DNA from: Bromus sterilis
Taxonomy: Eukaryota; Streptophyta; Magnoliopsida; Poales; Poaceae
Reading direction: 5' to 3'
Length of the DNA: 64,000 nt
Assembly: GCA_950022295.1 (NCBI GenBank)
Contig: OX465598.1
Coordinates: 120,387,001-120,451,000, forward strand
Below are positions 43,600-55,637 of the stretch, piece after piece. The notes under the pieces are model-generated. The model ran no database searches. It was not told the origin of the DNA and was given only the letters and a program-made list of their open reading frames with translations. The position numbers and the translations under genes are program-made. How positions within the stretch are numbered: the stretch's first letter is position 1; each line of letters opens with the position of its first letter.

Positions 43600-45119
43600 A
43601 AAACTGCATTAACAAACTTTGTGTAAGGTAAATAATCCTTGCAACCGCGGTTACAAGCACCATTGTTTTCTCCCTGGTGGCAACAACACATCCCCTAGTC
43701 CCATTTTTATGTCACTCAAGCTAGTCATCGGGGGGCATGAACCCACAATCAAGCATAAATGCTCCCTCTTGGAGTCACTATCTACTACTTGGACAAAGCA
43801 ATAAAAAGCAACGGAGAACATGCAAGAATTACTCAAGAACAAAATATAAAAGGAGAACCAAATAAATAACTCATCACAATCTGAACATAAGCTCATAATC
43901 CATCGGATCCCAGCAAACACAGCATAGCAACAGCATAAAGAATCACATAGATGCCTTGATAATGTAGGGCAACTCACAAGGGCTAAGAATTGAAGCACAA
44001 GATTGGAGAGCAGACATCACATAGCTACTGGTCATGGACCCATGGTCCAAGGCTAACTACTCAAGGCACATCCATAAAGCGGTCATGGTGGTGGAGAAGC
44101 TCCCGGAGGTCAATCCTCCCTCGGGTAGGGTGCCGAGAAGAGGTCTTCTGGAGCTCCCGATCTTGGAAGCGAGGCGGCGGCGGAACAGAGGTCAAAATCG
44201 CGATGCAGGTTTCCTCCCGAGGGTTTCCGTGATGGGGTGTAAATATAGGCCGAAGGGGGCACTAGGGGGTGGCACCTCCCCCCGGGCGCCCTGGTGGCGC
44301 GGCCAGGAGTGGGGCCACGCTAGGTGGCCGCCTGGGTGGGCCCTGGCTCCCCTCTAGGGCCCCTCCAGTGCTTCGTGAAGATTCAGTCGCGCTGATTTTT
44401 TTTATATTTTTGTTGGAATTTTTGGAGCTCTTTAAATATGGGTAAAAACCTGCAATTCATAGAACTCAGCAGACAGAAACTGGCAATGGGTGCACTGAGT
44501 TAGTAGGTTAGTCCAAATATGTGTAAAAAGATATGAAAGTGTATCAAAACACATAGCAATGTTACCTAAAAGAGCATGGAACAAGCAAAAATTATAGATA
44601 CGTTTGGGACGTATCAACATCCCCAAGCTTAATTCATGCTCGTCCTCGAGTAGGTAAATGATAACGCAGATAATTTCTGTGGTGACATGCTAACACACAT
44701 ATAAGAACTTCAAAGTAAAGCAAGTAAGATATGCAATTCAAGTCAAGATAATAACAAGCAAGAGTCTATATCTAGTATTGAAACTAGCAAAGTAAGAACA
44801 TAAAGGTGCAAGAGCTCTCGCTGTCCGTGACTCAAATGTCTCCAAATGGTGTTTGCATGCAAGAAGTGGGAGATGGGTTTAGAGCATAAAAATATTATAG
44901 TTTAATTGAGAACTTAATCTACTTAAACTTCACACTTGGTCCCCTTCGAAATCTTATTTTGACTCGTCCCCTGACCACTAGTCAGGCATAATTCAAAATG
45001 ATTCTCTCCCTTTCGACTTTGAGCACAAATTCAATGGATGAGCGCGAGCAAGATATGTTCTCACTTAGGATGGAAAAGATAAAAATGATGGGGAAGGAAG
45101 ACAAAAATGTGTGAAAGGC
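43600..45119 (-). mobile_element. Ath-C: 3' LTR fragment and 3' tail
   Basis: 43600-44616 is the right part of an Athila LTR on the minus strand, cut on its left by T. It is followed at 44617 by the polypurine tract (minus AATTAAGCTTGGGGATGT) and 3' untranslated sequence up to the Ath-D insertion at 45120. The tail resumes at 62117-62197. This is the outermost element of the nest; its coding region is not in the window. Confidence 0.85.
45115..45119. other. Target-site duplication AAGGC (Ath-D, left copy)
   Basis: AAGGC before the 5' LTR recurs at 62112-62116 after the 3' LTR. Confidence 0.95.
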
Positions 45120-46768
45120 TGATACGTCCTAAACATATCTATAATTTCTTCTTGCTCCATGCATGTTTTGTGTGATATTTCTATACTTTTGAAACACTTT
45201 CATACAATTTTGATCATATTCGGACTAACCTATTAACTCAGTGCACCCCAGTGCCAGTTTCTGTTTTCTGCTGTCTTTTGATTTCAGGTTTTCCCATTAC
45301 TTAAAGTGCCAGAAAAATTCCGGGAAAAATATATAAAAAATCAGCGTACCAGAAGCTTCTAGATTCTCGAAGCGGGGCCAGAGGGGCCCCACCAGGTGCC
45401 CAGGCGGCCAGGGGGCGCGGCCTAGGGTGGGGACGCGCCGGGAGGCCGTCTGGACTCCTGGTGGCCCCCTAGCTGCCCCCTTCGCCTATATATTTCTCTC
45501 ATCCCGAAACCCCAGAGGACATAACCCTTTTTCGCGATCTCGCCTCTGTTCCACCGCCGCCGCGCTTCTAAGATCGGGAGCACCAGAAGACCTATTCCCC
45601 GCACCCTTCCAGAGGGAGGATTGACCTCTGGGAGCTTCTCCACCACCATGGACGCTTCCCGGATGAGCCGTGAGTAGTCCACCTTGGACCCTGGGTCCAT
45701 GATCAGTAGTTATGTGATGTCCTCTCCGCCTCTTTGTTCTTAATGGATTAGACCGTGTGAGATGCCCTACATGATCAAGGCACATATGTGATTCTTTCTG
45801 CTGTTGCTATGTTGAGTTTGCTGGGATCTGATGGATTATGAGGCTATGTTCAGATTGTGATGAGTAATATATTTGGTTCTTCTCCTTTTATATTTGCGTT
45901 CTTGAGTAATTCTTGCATGTTCTCCGTTGTTGTTTTTTTCTTTGGCCAAGTAGTAGGCACTAACTCCAAGAGGGAGCGTTATGCGTCATTGTGGGTCCAT
46001 GCCCCCTGATGACTAGCTTGAGTGACAGAAACATGAGTATAAGGGATGTGCTATTTCCACAAGGGGGAAAATGGTGCTTGTAACCGCGGTTTCAAGGATT
46101 GTTTACTTTACGCAAAGTTCTTTTAATGCAGTTATATGTTGCTTTGGGTTTACACTTTGGGTGGGGCTCGCAACTTAATACCAGCGAGATGTTTTGGATA
46201 GATATCTCAAGGTGCGTGATTAGTAGTAGATGCAGATGGATTTAGGTCTACTTATCTTGGCGTACTGCCCGTGCTTTTGAGCCTCTTCCTTTCTTTTATA
46301 GCATAGTTAGCATTGCGGTGCGTTTTTATTCGTGTCAATTGCCCAGCTGTAATATGTTTACCTCACATAGCTGTTTATCGTCCTTTGGGAGAGAGACATC
46401 ACTAGTGAACTTCATGGGACCCCGGTCCATATTTCCACCACTGTTTACACCCTCAATTTACTTGCAGTTTTACTTTCTAGTTGCAGTTATCATTTATCTC
46501 TTGAATTTGATCCTTTGTAAACGTCAAGGCCGGAGAGATTGACAACCTCTCTATACTCGTTGGGAACAAAGTTATTTGTAACTGTGTGCAGGTCCAGGCT
46601 AAGCAAGTGATTTTAAACGGCACATCACTTGCCGAACCATCTACCTGTCGTTGTTGGAGTCCTACGGGAGACAAACCTTGGTATCTTTGCCAAGGGAAAT
46701 TGCTACTATGCTACATCTCAACCTTCCACTTGGGGTATCCAACGAGGGGCACTACTCGCCTTCCATCA
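45120..46768 (+). repeat. Ath-D 5' LTR
   Basis: 1649 bases, TGATACGTCCTAAAC to CTTCCATCA. TATATATT at 45487-45494. Nine-codon frame MDASRMSRE at 45648-45677. Donor-like GTGAGT at 45670 and acceptor-like TGTGTGCAG ending at 46591. Confidence 0.95.
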
Positions 46769-46778
46769 AAGAAATTTC

Positions 46779-46795
46779 TGGCGCCGTTGCCGGGG
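46779..46795 (+). other. Primer binding site, tRNA-Asp (Ath-D)
   Basis: TGGCGCCGTTGCCGGGG, a perfect complement to plant tRNA-Asp, 10 bases after the LTR. Confidence 0.92.
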
Positions 46796-46935
46796 ACTCC
46801 GCTCTTCAAGATAGGGGAGTTGCACGCTATCTTTTATCTTTTTTTTAGTCTTGTTAGTTTACCTTTCGGTTTTTGATTTAGTGTACTTTATCAAAAATCA
46901 CAAAATAATTGCTTGTCTTGCTTGCTGCTACTATT

Positions 46936-49010
46936 ATGGTTACCACTGAAAACACCAAGTTGAGTGACTTCACTAGTCACAACAACAATGATTTTATCTG
47001 CACTCTTATTGCTACACCTGCTACTTCAGCAGTTTCTTATGAAATTAAGCCTGCTTTGTTGAACCTTATTATGAGAGAACAATTCTCCGGTGTTGGAGAT
47101 GATGTTGCTTTACACTTAAATAATTTTGTTGGCCTTTGTGATATGCAAAAGTATAAAGAAGTAGAAGGTGATATTGTTAATCTTAAGCTTTTTCCTTTCT
47201 CCTTGAGAGAAGGAGCTAAAATTTGGTTTCAATCCTTGCCTAGGAATAGCATAGATTCATGGGATAATTGCAAGGATGCTTTTATTGGGAACTACTACCC
47301 ACCATTTAAGATTACCCAATTGAGGAGCAATATTATGAATTTTAAGCAATTGGATAATGAACACGTTTCCCAAGCTTGGGAACGTATGAAATCTCTTGTT
47401 AAGAAATGCCCTACACATGGTTTGACTACTTGGATGGTTATCCAGACTTTTTATGCAGGCTTGAACTTTACCTCGCGGAACCTGTTAGATTCGGCCGCGG
47501 GAGGAATCTTTATGTCAACAACACTTGGTTCTGCCACAAAACTTCTAGATGAGATGATGACCAACTACTCCCAATGGCACACTAAAAAGCTCCAACGGGT
47601 AGGAAGGTAAACTCTGTCGAGGAGATCCCCTCCCTAAATGAAAAAGTTGACTTGATCATGTCTTTACTTACCAAGCAAGCTCCTATTGATCCTCATGATG
47701 TTCCTTTAAATTCCTTGGTTGCTCAAGAACAAGTAGATGTGAACTTTATCTCTAAAAAAAACTTCAACAACAATGCTTATAGGAGTAACTTTGGTATCAA
47801 TCCTAGACCGTTCCCATCCAACAACTATGGGAACAACAACACTTATCCTAGCACCAAGAACTCCACTTCTAAATTAGAGAGCATGCTTAAGGAATTCATC
47901 ACTACCCAAAAAGCCTTCAACAAGAGTGTAGAAGAAAAATTAGACAAATTAGATAATCTCTCTTTGAAGGTAGACAACATAGCCCTTGATGTTGAGATGC
48001 TTAAAATTAGAACTTCTCCCCTCAAGGAGAGGAAGACCACTCCTAGTAATGCTATCCAAGTGCAAATTAATGAAAACATCCGGATGATGGCCAAACTTAA
48101 AGAAACATGGGCTAGAGAAAAATAGAAATACGATAGAATTAAGAGCCTTCCTACACACCATACCATTGCTACTATCCAAGTTGTTGAGGATACCCAAACT
48201 CTTAGCACCCAACACACTCCTAGTCCCACTGGACCTATTAATGGTGATGCTAATACCTCAACCATAGAAGAAGAAACTCCTATGAACATAGAACCTTTCA
48301 AACAAGTAAGACTAGATGACACCACTACCACCTTTGATAGTAGTGACATTGATTTTGATAGTTGCACCCTTTCTGAAGTTATTAGTTTAATACACAAAAT
48401 ATCTAGAGACCCCCACACTAGCACACTAAATCTTTCCTTCACGGAGCATATCACCAATGCTCTCATTAAAGCTAGGGACGAGAAGCTTAGGGTAGAAGCC
48501 TCCATACCTAGAAAGCTAGAAGATGGTTGGGATCCTATGATCAAAATTAAATTGAATAACTTCTCTCGCTATGCTTTATGTGATGTTGAAGCTAGTACCT
48601 CGGTTATGCCCAAAAGAATGTATGATATGTTTGAATTGAAACCTTTTGATCCTTGTTCTTTTGGTGTTTGTCTCGTTGATTCTTTCGTAAGGAAACCTTT
48701 GGGGAAGATTGACGATGTTCTTATCATTGTCAATGACAATTATGTTCCCATTGATTTTACTATTATGGACATTGAGTGTGAACCCTTATGTCCAATTATT
48801 TTGGGGCGTCCTTTTCTTCGCACCGTTGGTGATGTCATTAATGTGAAAGAGGGGAATATCAAATTTCAATTCCCTCTCAAAAAGGGGATGGAACACTTCC
48901 CTAGAAATAAATCAAGTTACCTTTTGAGTTCGTTACACGGGCTAGCTATTCTCATTCACTTGATAAAACTTGATTCTTCTGTTTGCTTTGTGCCTAGCTC
49001 AAAGGCGTAA
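46936..49010 (+). pseudogene. Ath-D gag-protease
   Basis: Starts MVTTENTKLSDF at 46936. The gag core is WFQSLPRNSIDSWDNCKDAF (near residues 95-115). The central helical part (KAFNKSVEEKLDKLDNLSLK) matches Ath-A. The protease has CDVEAST, with the active-site glycine changed to glutamate, and PIILGRPFLRT. Two breaks: a one-base deletion near 47583 (HTKKLQRVGR then stop) and an in-frame TAG at 48123-48125. Otherwise the frame is open to the stop at 49010, with the full C-terminus that is scrambled in Ath-A. The spacer GCGCTTGTTGGGAGGCAACCC follows directly. Confidence 0.93.
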
Positions 49011-50968
49011 AAGAAAGCGCTTGTTGGGAGGCAACCCAAGATGTTTTTTTCTTATGTTTTAGTGGTCTTGCTGATTGTTACTACTGTAGCAACATCATTG
49101 TATATATATTTTCAAGCTTTGTGCCAAGTTTAGCCTCTGATTGCAAGAAAGTTCAAAAGTTGTGACATGCTTTCCAGAAAACAGATTCTTTCCTTGGACG
49201 GAAAAATTCGGCTAAAATCACCAGATCATCTTTTCGATCTGAAATTTTTTGACAGCATGCTCTATACAATTATATTTCGAGCGTCTGTTCTGAGTTTTTT
49301 TATTTGAGTTGCAGAAGTACCCCAAAAAAATTATTTACTATCTGCTGGTCTGTTTTTCACAGATTCTTCCCTGTTTTGCCTTTTCTCAGTTTTGCAAGTC
49401 TTGCGCTAGCTTTTTCTTTGCAAAAACTTTTTGGAGGTCTTGAGAAACAGTATCCCTTCAAGAAAAACTTTATTTCCAGTAGCGTAATTGTTTTATTATT
49501 ATTGGTACTAACCTCTCTAATCAGCTTATGATGAGTTATGTATGAAGGGAGTTTTCAAGTGTGCGAAGGAAGATAATGAAAGAAGATCTGGGAGTGTCAA
49601 ACGCTCAAGATTGGGGATGCCCCCATGCACCCACAAGAAATAGTCAAGGAGACTCAAGCGTCTAAGCTTGGGGATACCCCCGTGCATCCCCTTCTCCATC
49701 AACAATTATCAGTTCGTCCTTCGTTCCACTATATTTTTATCACTTCATGCGTTATGTGTTATGCTTGGAGCGTCTTGCTCTTTAATTTTTTAGTTTTCTT
49801 TAGCTTTGCTTGATGTTCATAACAAGTTAGAACCCAGATTTCTTTGTGTGGGAAAGAAACACACTCCACTTTAAACTAGAACACATCATAGGATTTTCAT
49901 GCTTATCTTTCTTTTGTTGTGTGTTCTTTATCTTTTCGTAGCTGCTGTCATGTTTAGCTCTTAGTTTTCATGCTTATATTTTTAAGATATTTTGTTTAGT
50001 TTGTTTCTAGAACTCTCTTGAGTTTTCATGTTTATCTTTTTTAGAGAATTGGCTTGTTGCACTGAGTTGTGTGTCTTGACTTCAAGTAGGTAATTGAGGT
50101 TGCTATTCAATTGTAGTAGTAACTTGCAATAGTTTTGAGGTGTTGTTTTGAGTAATGTTTGAACTTTTGGTGTCGAGAGCTTTAGCCTATTAGTGATAGA
50201 TGTCGTATTTTGGGAAATACGTGTTTATTTTTTAAAAACTACAAAAACTAGTTGAGAACTCTAGCTACTAGATGGATCACTAATCTTTGGAGGGATCGGA
50301 TATTAAAGTACACTCGCGTACCATGAGTCGAGGATGCGCAAGGATAACCAAACCCCCATACACTCCTCCTCGGGGTACTTGTCTCTTTGTGAACCTCCTG
50401 ATTAGATTGAGAATTACCGATAATAAGTGCATGAGTTCTTCGGACTAATGTAAGTATTCGAAAGTTGACACTTCCACCTTCCCATATTTGCTAGCCTCTT
50501 CGGTACCGTGCATTGCCCTTTCTCATCTTGAGAGTTGGCACATACTTCGCCGGTACATCCAAACCCTTGGCATGATATGTTGTGTCATCATAAACCTCCT
50601 TATACAACAGCCACCATACCTACCTATCAAGGTATTTCCATAGCCTTTTCGATATATATTGCCATGCAACATTCATCTTTTCATGACTTGATTTTCATGT
50701 CATACATGTTCCTGCTACACTGGCAGAGGCATACATTTGCATACATCATGATGGCTTCGTCTTCTTTATTCTGATTACTTTTGTAAAGTGTGAAATATCT
50801 TCTATACTCCTTGTATAGAGTGTTACCCCTAAAGTGAGGAAAAGATCCTAAAGAGGACAAATTAAAAGATCCCAAAGAGGACAAATGAGAGTTCAATAGA
50901 AAGAGCCATTGAGGCCACAAAAATTTACAAAAAATAGAATAAGATAAAAAATAAAATAAGAGAAGGGA

Positions 50969-52466
50969 TGATACATCCAAATTGCATCACTATTTTATAT
51001 CGTAATTCATCCTTATTCATTGATATATTTCATATTACGATGATGTTCTTATGTTGTTTTGGCTTATTTTACACAGTTTGCAACTTTCCGGTGCCGAAGC
51101 AGCAGACGCAGCATTCAGCGGTAAAAAGTGGACGCTGAGTTGCTGAAGAAGAATACCTCCAAATTACCTGAAAACTGACGGGGTTTTTTTCCAGAAGATT
51201 AACAAAGACACGCCGAAGAGGAGCCAGAGGGGGGCCACAGGAGCCCCAGGCATCCACCTGGCGCGGCCCCACCCCTGGCCGCGCGGGGAGGGCGCCCGGA
51301 GCCCTGGGGCCACTCCCGGCTCCCCACTTTGGCCTATATACTCCTCGTTACATGAAAACCTAAAAAAGGGAAGCTTTTACGGAGTTCCACCGCCGCTCCT
51401 TGGCGGAAACCTACAGAGAAGAAAAGGGCTCTCCGGCGGGCATATTCTGCTGAGGAGATCACCTCTCGGAAGGGGAGATCATCGCCATCGTCATCACCAT
51501 CGTCACGGGCATCATCGAGATCATCATCAACATCATCCCCAACATCAGCACCATCTCCACCATCATCCAATCTCACCTCACAAGTTTATCTTGTGTTGTA
51601 ATCTGTACTATCTATCCTCTCTACTCTATCGGTGTTGATTACTACTTTGTGGTGAATGCTATTGAGTTTTTTTGGAGAAATATCATTATGTCCAGATTGT
51701 TTATCATATATTTATTACCTCTGATCATGATCTCTTTTATGTCTTGTGAGTAGTTACTTTAGTTCTTGAGGACATGGGAGAAGTCTAGTTGTTAGTAGTC
51801 ATATGATGTTGAAGTAATTTTTGTTGTTTGATATTTAAGTTGTGTTGTTATTTTCCTAGTGGTGTTGTGTGAGTCGAACACTCAACACTTCGCCTTATTA
51901 AGGACCTAGGGGAATACATTGTGTATTAAGAATGCTTACGGTGGGTTGCTGGAGTAACAGAAACCTGAACCCCAGTTTGCACGCTTTTGCACAAGGGAAT
52001 AATGGATCCTTGATCTTATTGCTGTGGTTAGGCTTTGCCTAAATTTCTATCTTGTATTTGCGGATGCTTGCAAGATGTTTAATCATAAGAGTGCCCTTAT
52101 CTTAGTCTAGAAGGTGTGCTAGCATAGATCCACCCACTCAACACTTGTTATCGATGCGGAGTATGGCGAAAGCACGTGACTACCTCTCCATGTGTCCTCA
52201 AGAACGCTTTAGTCTTTATAAGTTCAGTTACCAGGATTATACTTTTCTCAAAAGGATTGGGCCACTTGCTGCTCCTCAGTGCTATTTACTCTTCTTGCTT
52301 TTATCTTATTGTTGCTTATATAGAAAACCCCTAAAAAGTTATCTTTCAGTGCTTGCAGTTATTCCTTGTCCAAAATCACCTATCAATACCTTTCGCTCCT
52401 CGTTGGGTTCGACACTCTTACTTATCGAAAACGCTGCAATAGATCCCTTTACGTTGAGGGTCATCA
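50969..52466 (+). mobile_element. Solo LTR of a second Athila-like family in Ath-D
   Basis: 1498 bases from TGATACATCCAAATTGC to GAGGGTCATCA. Flanks are AGGGA (50964-50968) and AGGGG (52467-52471), a five-base duplication with one change. TATATACTCC lies at 51336-51345, followed by a leader containing an ATC/ATCGCC-rich stretch (51478-51575). It differs from the Ath-A to Ath-F LTRs except at the ends. Confidence 0.88.
51478..51575. repeat. ATC-rich trinucleotide stretch
   Basis: Imperfect CATCAT, CGTCAT and CATCGC triplets inside the leader of the solo LTR. On the minus strand it reads as Asp-rich, which is why a false open frame appears there. Confidence 0.7.
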
Positions 52467-53286
52467 AGGGGGCACACTGTTATTCCTTTTGAGAGATCCA
52501 CACTCGTACTCCCTCTTGTATCTTGTACTCCATAGAGATGATCATTTATGCATATAGCTATGTGGGGACCTTTACACTATAGAACTTGGCTTGTATATTC
52601 CAATAATGAGCCTCCTCAAATGAGCTCTAGGTATTCTTGAGCAAGCAAGTTGGAAGCACCCCCACTAGTTCCATTGGAGAACTTTCCATAGCTCACATGT
52701 GCATCCGTTGCATGGAAATCCCTACTCCTCAAATCATATCTATCATTTGGATTTCCATCTCCTATGATTGTCCTCATTGATGTGAGCCTTTCACACTCTT
52801 TTTGTCTTCCTTCTCCATCATCTCTCTATTTGCCATCCTAAGTGTCAAATTTCTTGCTTACGCTCATCCATTGCATGGGTGCTCAAAATGTCGAAAGGGA
52901 GTGGATTAGTTTGACTTGTACCTGGCTAGTGGTCTGGGGACGAGTCAAGATAATATTCCAAAGGAGACCAAGTGTGAAACTTTAGTATATTGAGTTCTCA
53001 ACAAAATATATTTTACTCTCTCGTATTCCCAGCTCCCACTTCTTGCACGCAAACACCATTTGGATACATTCGAGTCACGGACAGCGAGAGCTCTTGTACC
53101 TTTATGTTCTTATGTTGTTTGTTTCAATGCTAATATAGACTCTTTCTTGTTATGAATTGAATTGAATTACATGCCTTACTTGCTTTACTTAAAATTCCTT
53201 TTATGGTTGGTAGCATGTCACCACAAAAATTATGCTTGTTATCATTTACCTACTCGAGGACGAGCAGGAATTAAGCTTGGGGATGT

Positions 53287-53937
53287 TGGTACGTCCTAAA
53301 CGTATCTATAATTTATGCTTGCTCCATGCATGTTTTGGGTGATATTGCTATACTTTTGATACACTTTTGATCATATTTGGACTAACCTATTAACTCAGTG
53401 CACCCTAGTGCCAGTTTCTGTTTTCTGCTGTCTTTTTATTTCAGGTTTTCCCATTACTTAAAGTGCCAGAAAAATACCGGGAAAAATATATAAAAAATCA
53501 GTGTACCGGAAGATTCCAGATGCCTGAAGGTGGGGCAGAGGGGCCCAAACTGGTGCCTAGGCGGCCAGGGGGCGCGGCCTATGGTGGGGCCGCACCGGGA
53601 GGCCGCCTGGACACCTGGTGGGCCCCCTGGCTGCCCCCCTTCACCTATATGTTTCTCTCGTCCCGAAACCCCCAAGGACAGAACCATTTTTTGCGATCTG
53701 TCCTTTGTTCGGCCGCCTTCGTTCTTCCAAGATCGGGAGCACCAGAAGACCTCTTCCCGGCACCCTGCCAGAGGGAGGATTGACCTCTGGGAGCTTCTCC
53801 ACCACCATGGACGCTTCCCGGATGAGCCGTGAGTAGTCCACCTTGGACCATGGGTCCATGATTAGTAGCTATGTGATGTCCTCTCCCCCTCTTGTTCTTC
53901 ATGGATTAGACCTTGTGAGCTGCCCTACATGATCAAG
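53287..53937 (+). repeat. Ath-D 3' LTR, left part
   Basis: Begins TGGTACGTCCTAAACG (second base pair altered from TGATACG) right after the polypurine tract and runs to the Ath-E insertion. TATATG is near 53646. The nine-codon frame MDASRMSRE ends near 53836. Confidence 0.93.
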
Positions 53938-55620
53938 TGATTGCGTGGAAGTGGTAATGGCTTCTCGCCCTTCATTGGTTACCCCAAGTGGAAGGTGAGA
54001 TGTAGGATAACAGCAAATTTCCCCTATGTAGAGGATAGGTTTAGTCTCCCGTAGGACTCCGGAAATGATAAGTAGGTGGTAAGAAAACAATGGAACCGTT
54101 TACGACAAACATTGCTTCCTTGACCTAGACCTGCACACAATACAATTAACTTTTCTCCCAACGAAGTTCAGAGAGGTTGCCAATCTCTCCGGTCTTGTTG
54201 TTTACAAAGGATGAAACACACAAGGGATAATGATAATGATAATAGCAACTGAAAGTAAATGCGAGAAAAATAAATAAGCTTGTAAATAGTGATGAGAATA
54301 TGGACCGAGGTCCCGTGATGTTCACTAGTGATGTCTCTCTCCCAAAAGACGATAAAACTGCTATGCGAGGTAAACAAATTAGAGATGGGCAATTGACAAG
54401 ATTATAAACGCACCGCAATGCTAACTATGCTACAAAAGAAAGGAAGAGGCTCATAATCATGGGCAGTACGCCAAAATAACTCGACCGAAATCCATCTGCA
54501 TCTACTACTAATCATCCACCTTGAGATATCTATCCAGAACATCTCGCTGGTATTAAGTTGTGAGCCCCACCCCAAGTGTAAACCCAAAGCAACAGACAAC
54601 TGCATTAAAAAGAACTTTGCGTAAAGTAAACAATCCTTGCAAGCGCGGTTACAAGCAGCGTTGTTTTTCCCCTTGTGGCCACAGCACATCCCCTAGACTC
54701 ATGTTTCTGTCACTCAAGCGTGTCATCAGGGGGCATGTACCCACAATCGAGCATAACGTTCCCACTTGGAGTCACTACCTACTACTTGGCCAAAGCAATA
54801 AACAACAACGGAGAACATGCAAGAATTACTTAGGAACAAAAATATAAGAGATAAAAACCAAATATATTACTTTATCACGATCTCAACATAATCTCATAAT
54901 CCATCGGATCCCATCAAACTCGGCATAGCAACAGCAGAAGAATTACATATGTGCCTCGATCATGTAGGGCAGCTCACGAGGTCTAAACCATGAAGAACAA
55001 ACAGGGGAGGCGAACATCACATAGCTACTGATCACGGACCCAAGGTCCAAGGTAGACTACTCACGGCACATCCGGGAAGCGTCCATGGTGGAGGGGAAGC
55101 TCCCGAAGGTCGATCCTCCCTCGGGCAGGGTGCCGAGAAGGGTCCTAGCGGTGCTCCCGATCTTCGAAGCGCGGCGGCGGCGGAACAGAAGCGAGATTGC
55201 AAAATAGGGTTCAGTCTTCGGAAGTTTCCCGTGATGGAGAATAAATAGGCGAAGGGGGCAGTCAAGGGGTCCACCAGGGGTCCAGGCGCCCCCCTGGCGC
55301 GGCCAGGCCCATGGCCGCGCCAGGTGGTCGCCTGGGCTCCTGGTGGTGGCCCCCTGGCCCTCCTTCGGGGTTCTGGAGGCTTCCGACATGTTGATTTTTT
55401 ATATGATTTTTCCCGGATTTTTGGAGCACTTTTTATAGGGGGAAAAACTGAAATAGAAAAACAGCAGAAAACAGGAACTGGCACTGGGGTGCACTGATTT
55501 AGTAGGTTAGTCCATCCAAATATGATAAAAAAATGTATGAAAGTGTATCTAGATTATAGCAATATCACACAAAACATGCATGGAGCGAGCAGAAATTATC
55601 GATACGTTTGGGACGTATCA
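53938..55620 (-). repeat. Ath-E 3' LTR
   Basis: 1683 bases, TGATTGCGTGGAAG to GGGACGTATCA. The polypurine tract (minus TTAAGTTTGGGGATGT) abuts it at 55621-55637. Nine-codon frame MDASRMCRE at 55057-55086. Confidence 0.94.
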
Positions 55621-55637
55621 ACATCCCCAAACTTAAT

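Larger units (their letters stand above)
49011..53286 (+). other. Ath-D 3' untranslated region
   Basis: About 2.8 kb of non-coding family sequence plus the solo LTR at 50969-52466. It includes the paired G-tract hairpin sequence (49613-49695) and short repeats of a GATCCNAAAGAGGACAAA unit near 50845-50890. It ends in the polypurine tract AAGCTTGGGGATGT at 53273-53286. No gene is seen. Confidence 0.85.

Noticed and set aside
51334..51576. Asp-rich minus-strand frame
   Set aside because: Produced by an ATC-rich repeat in a solo LTR leader.
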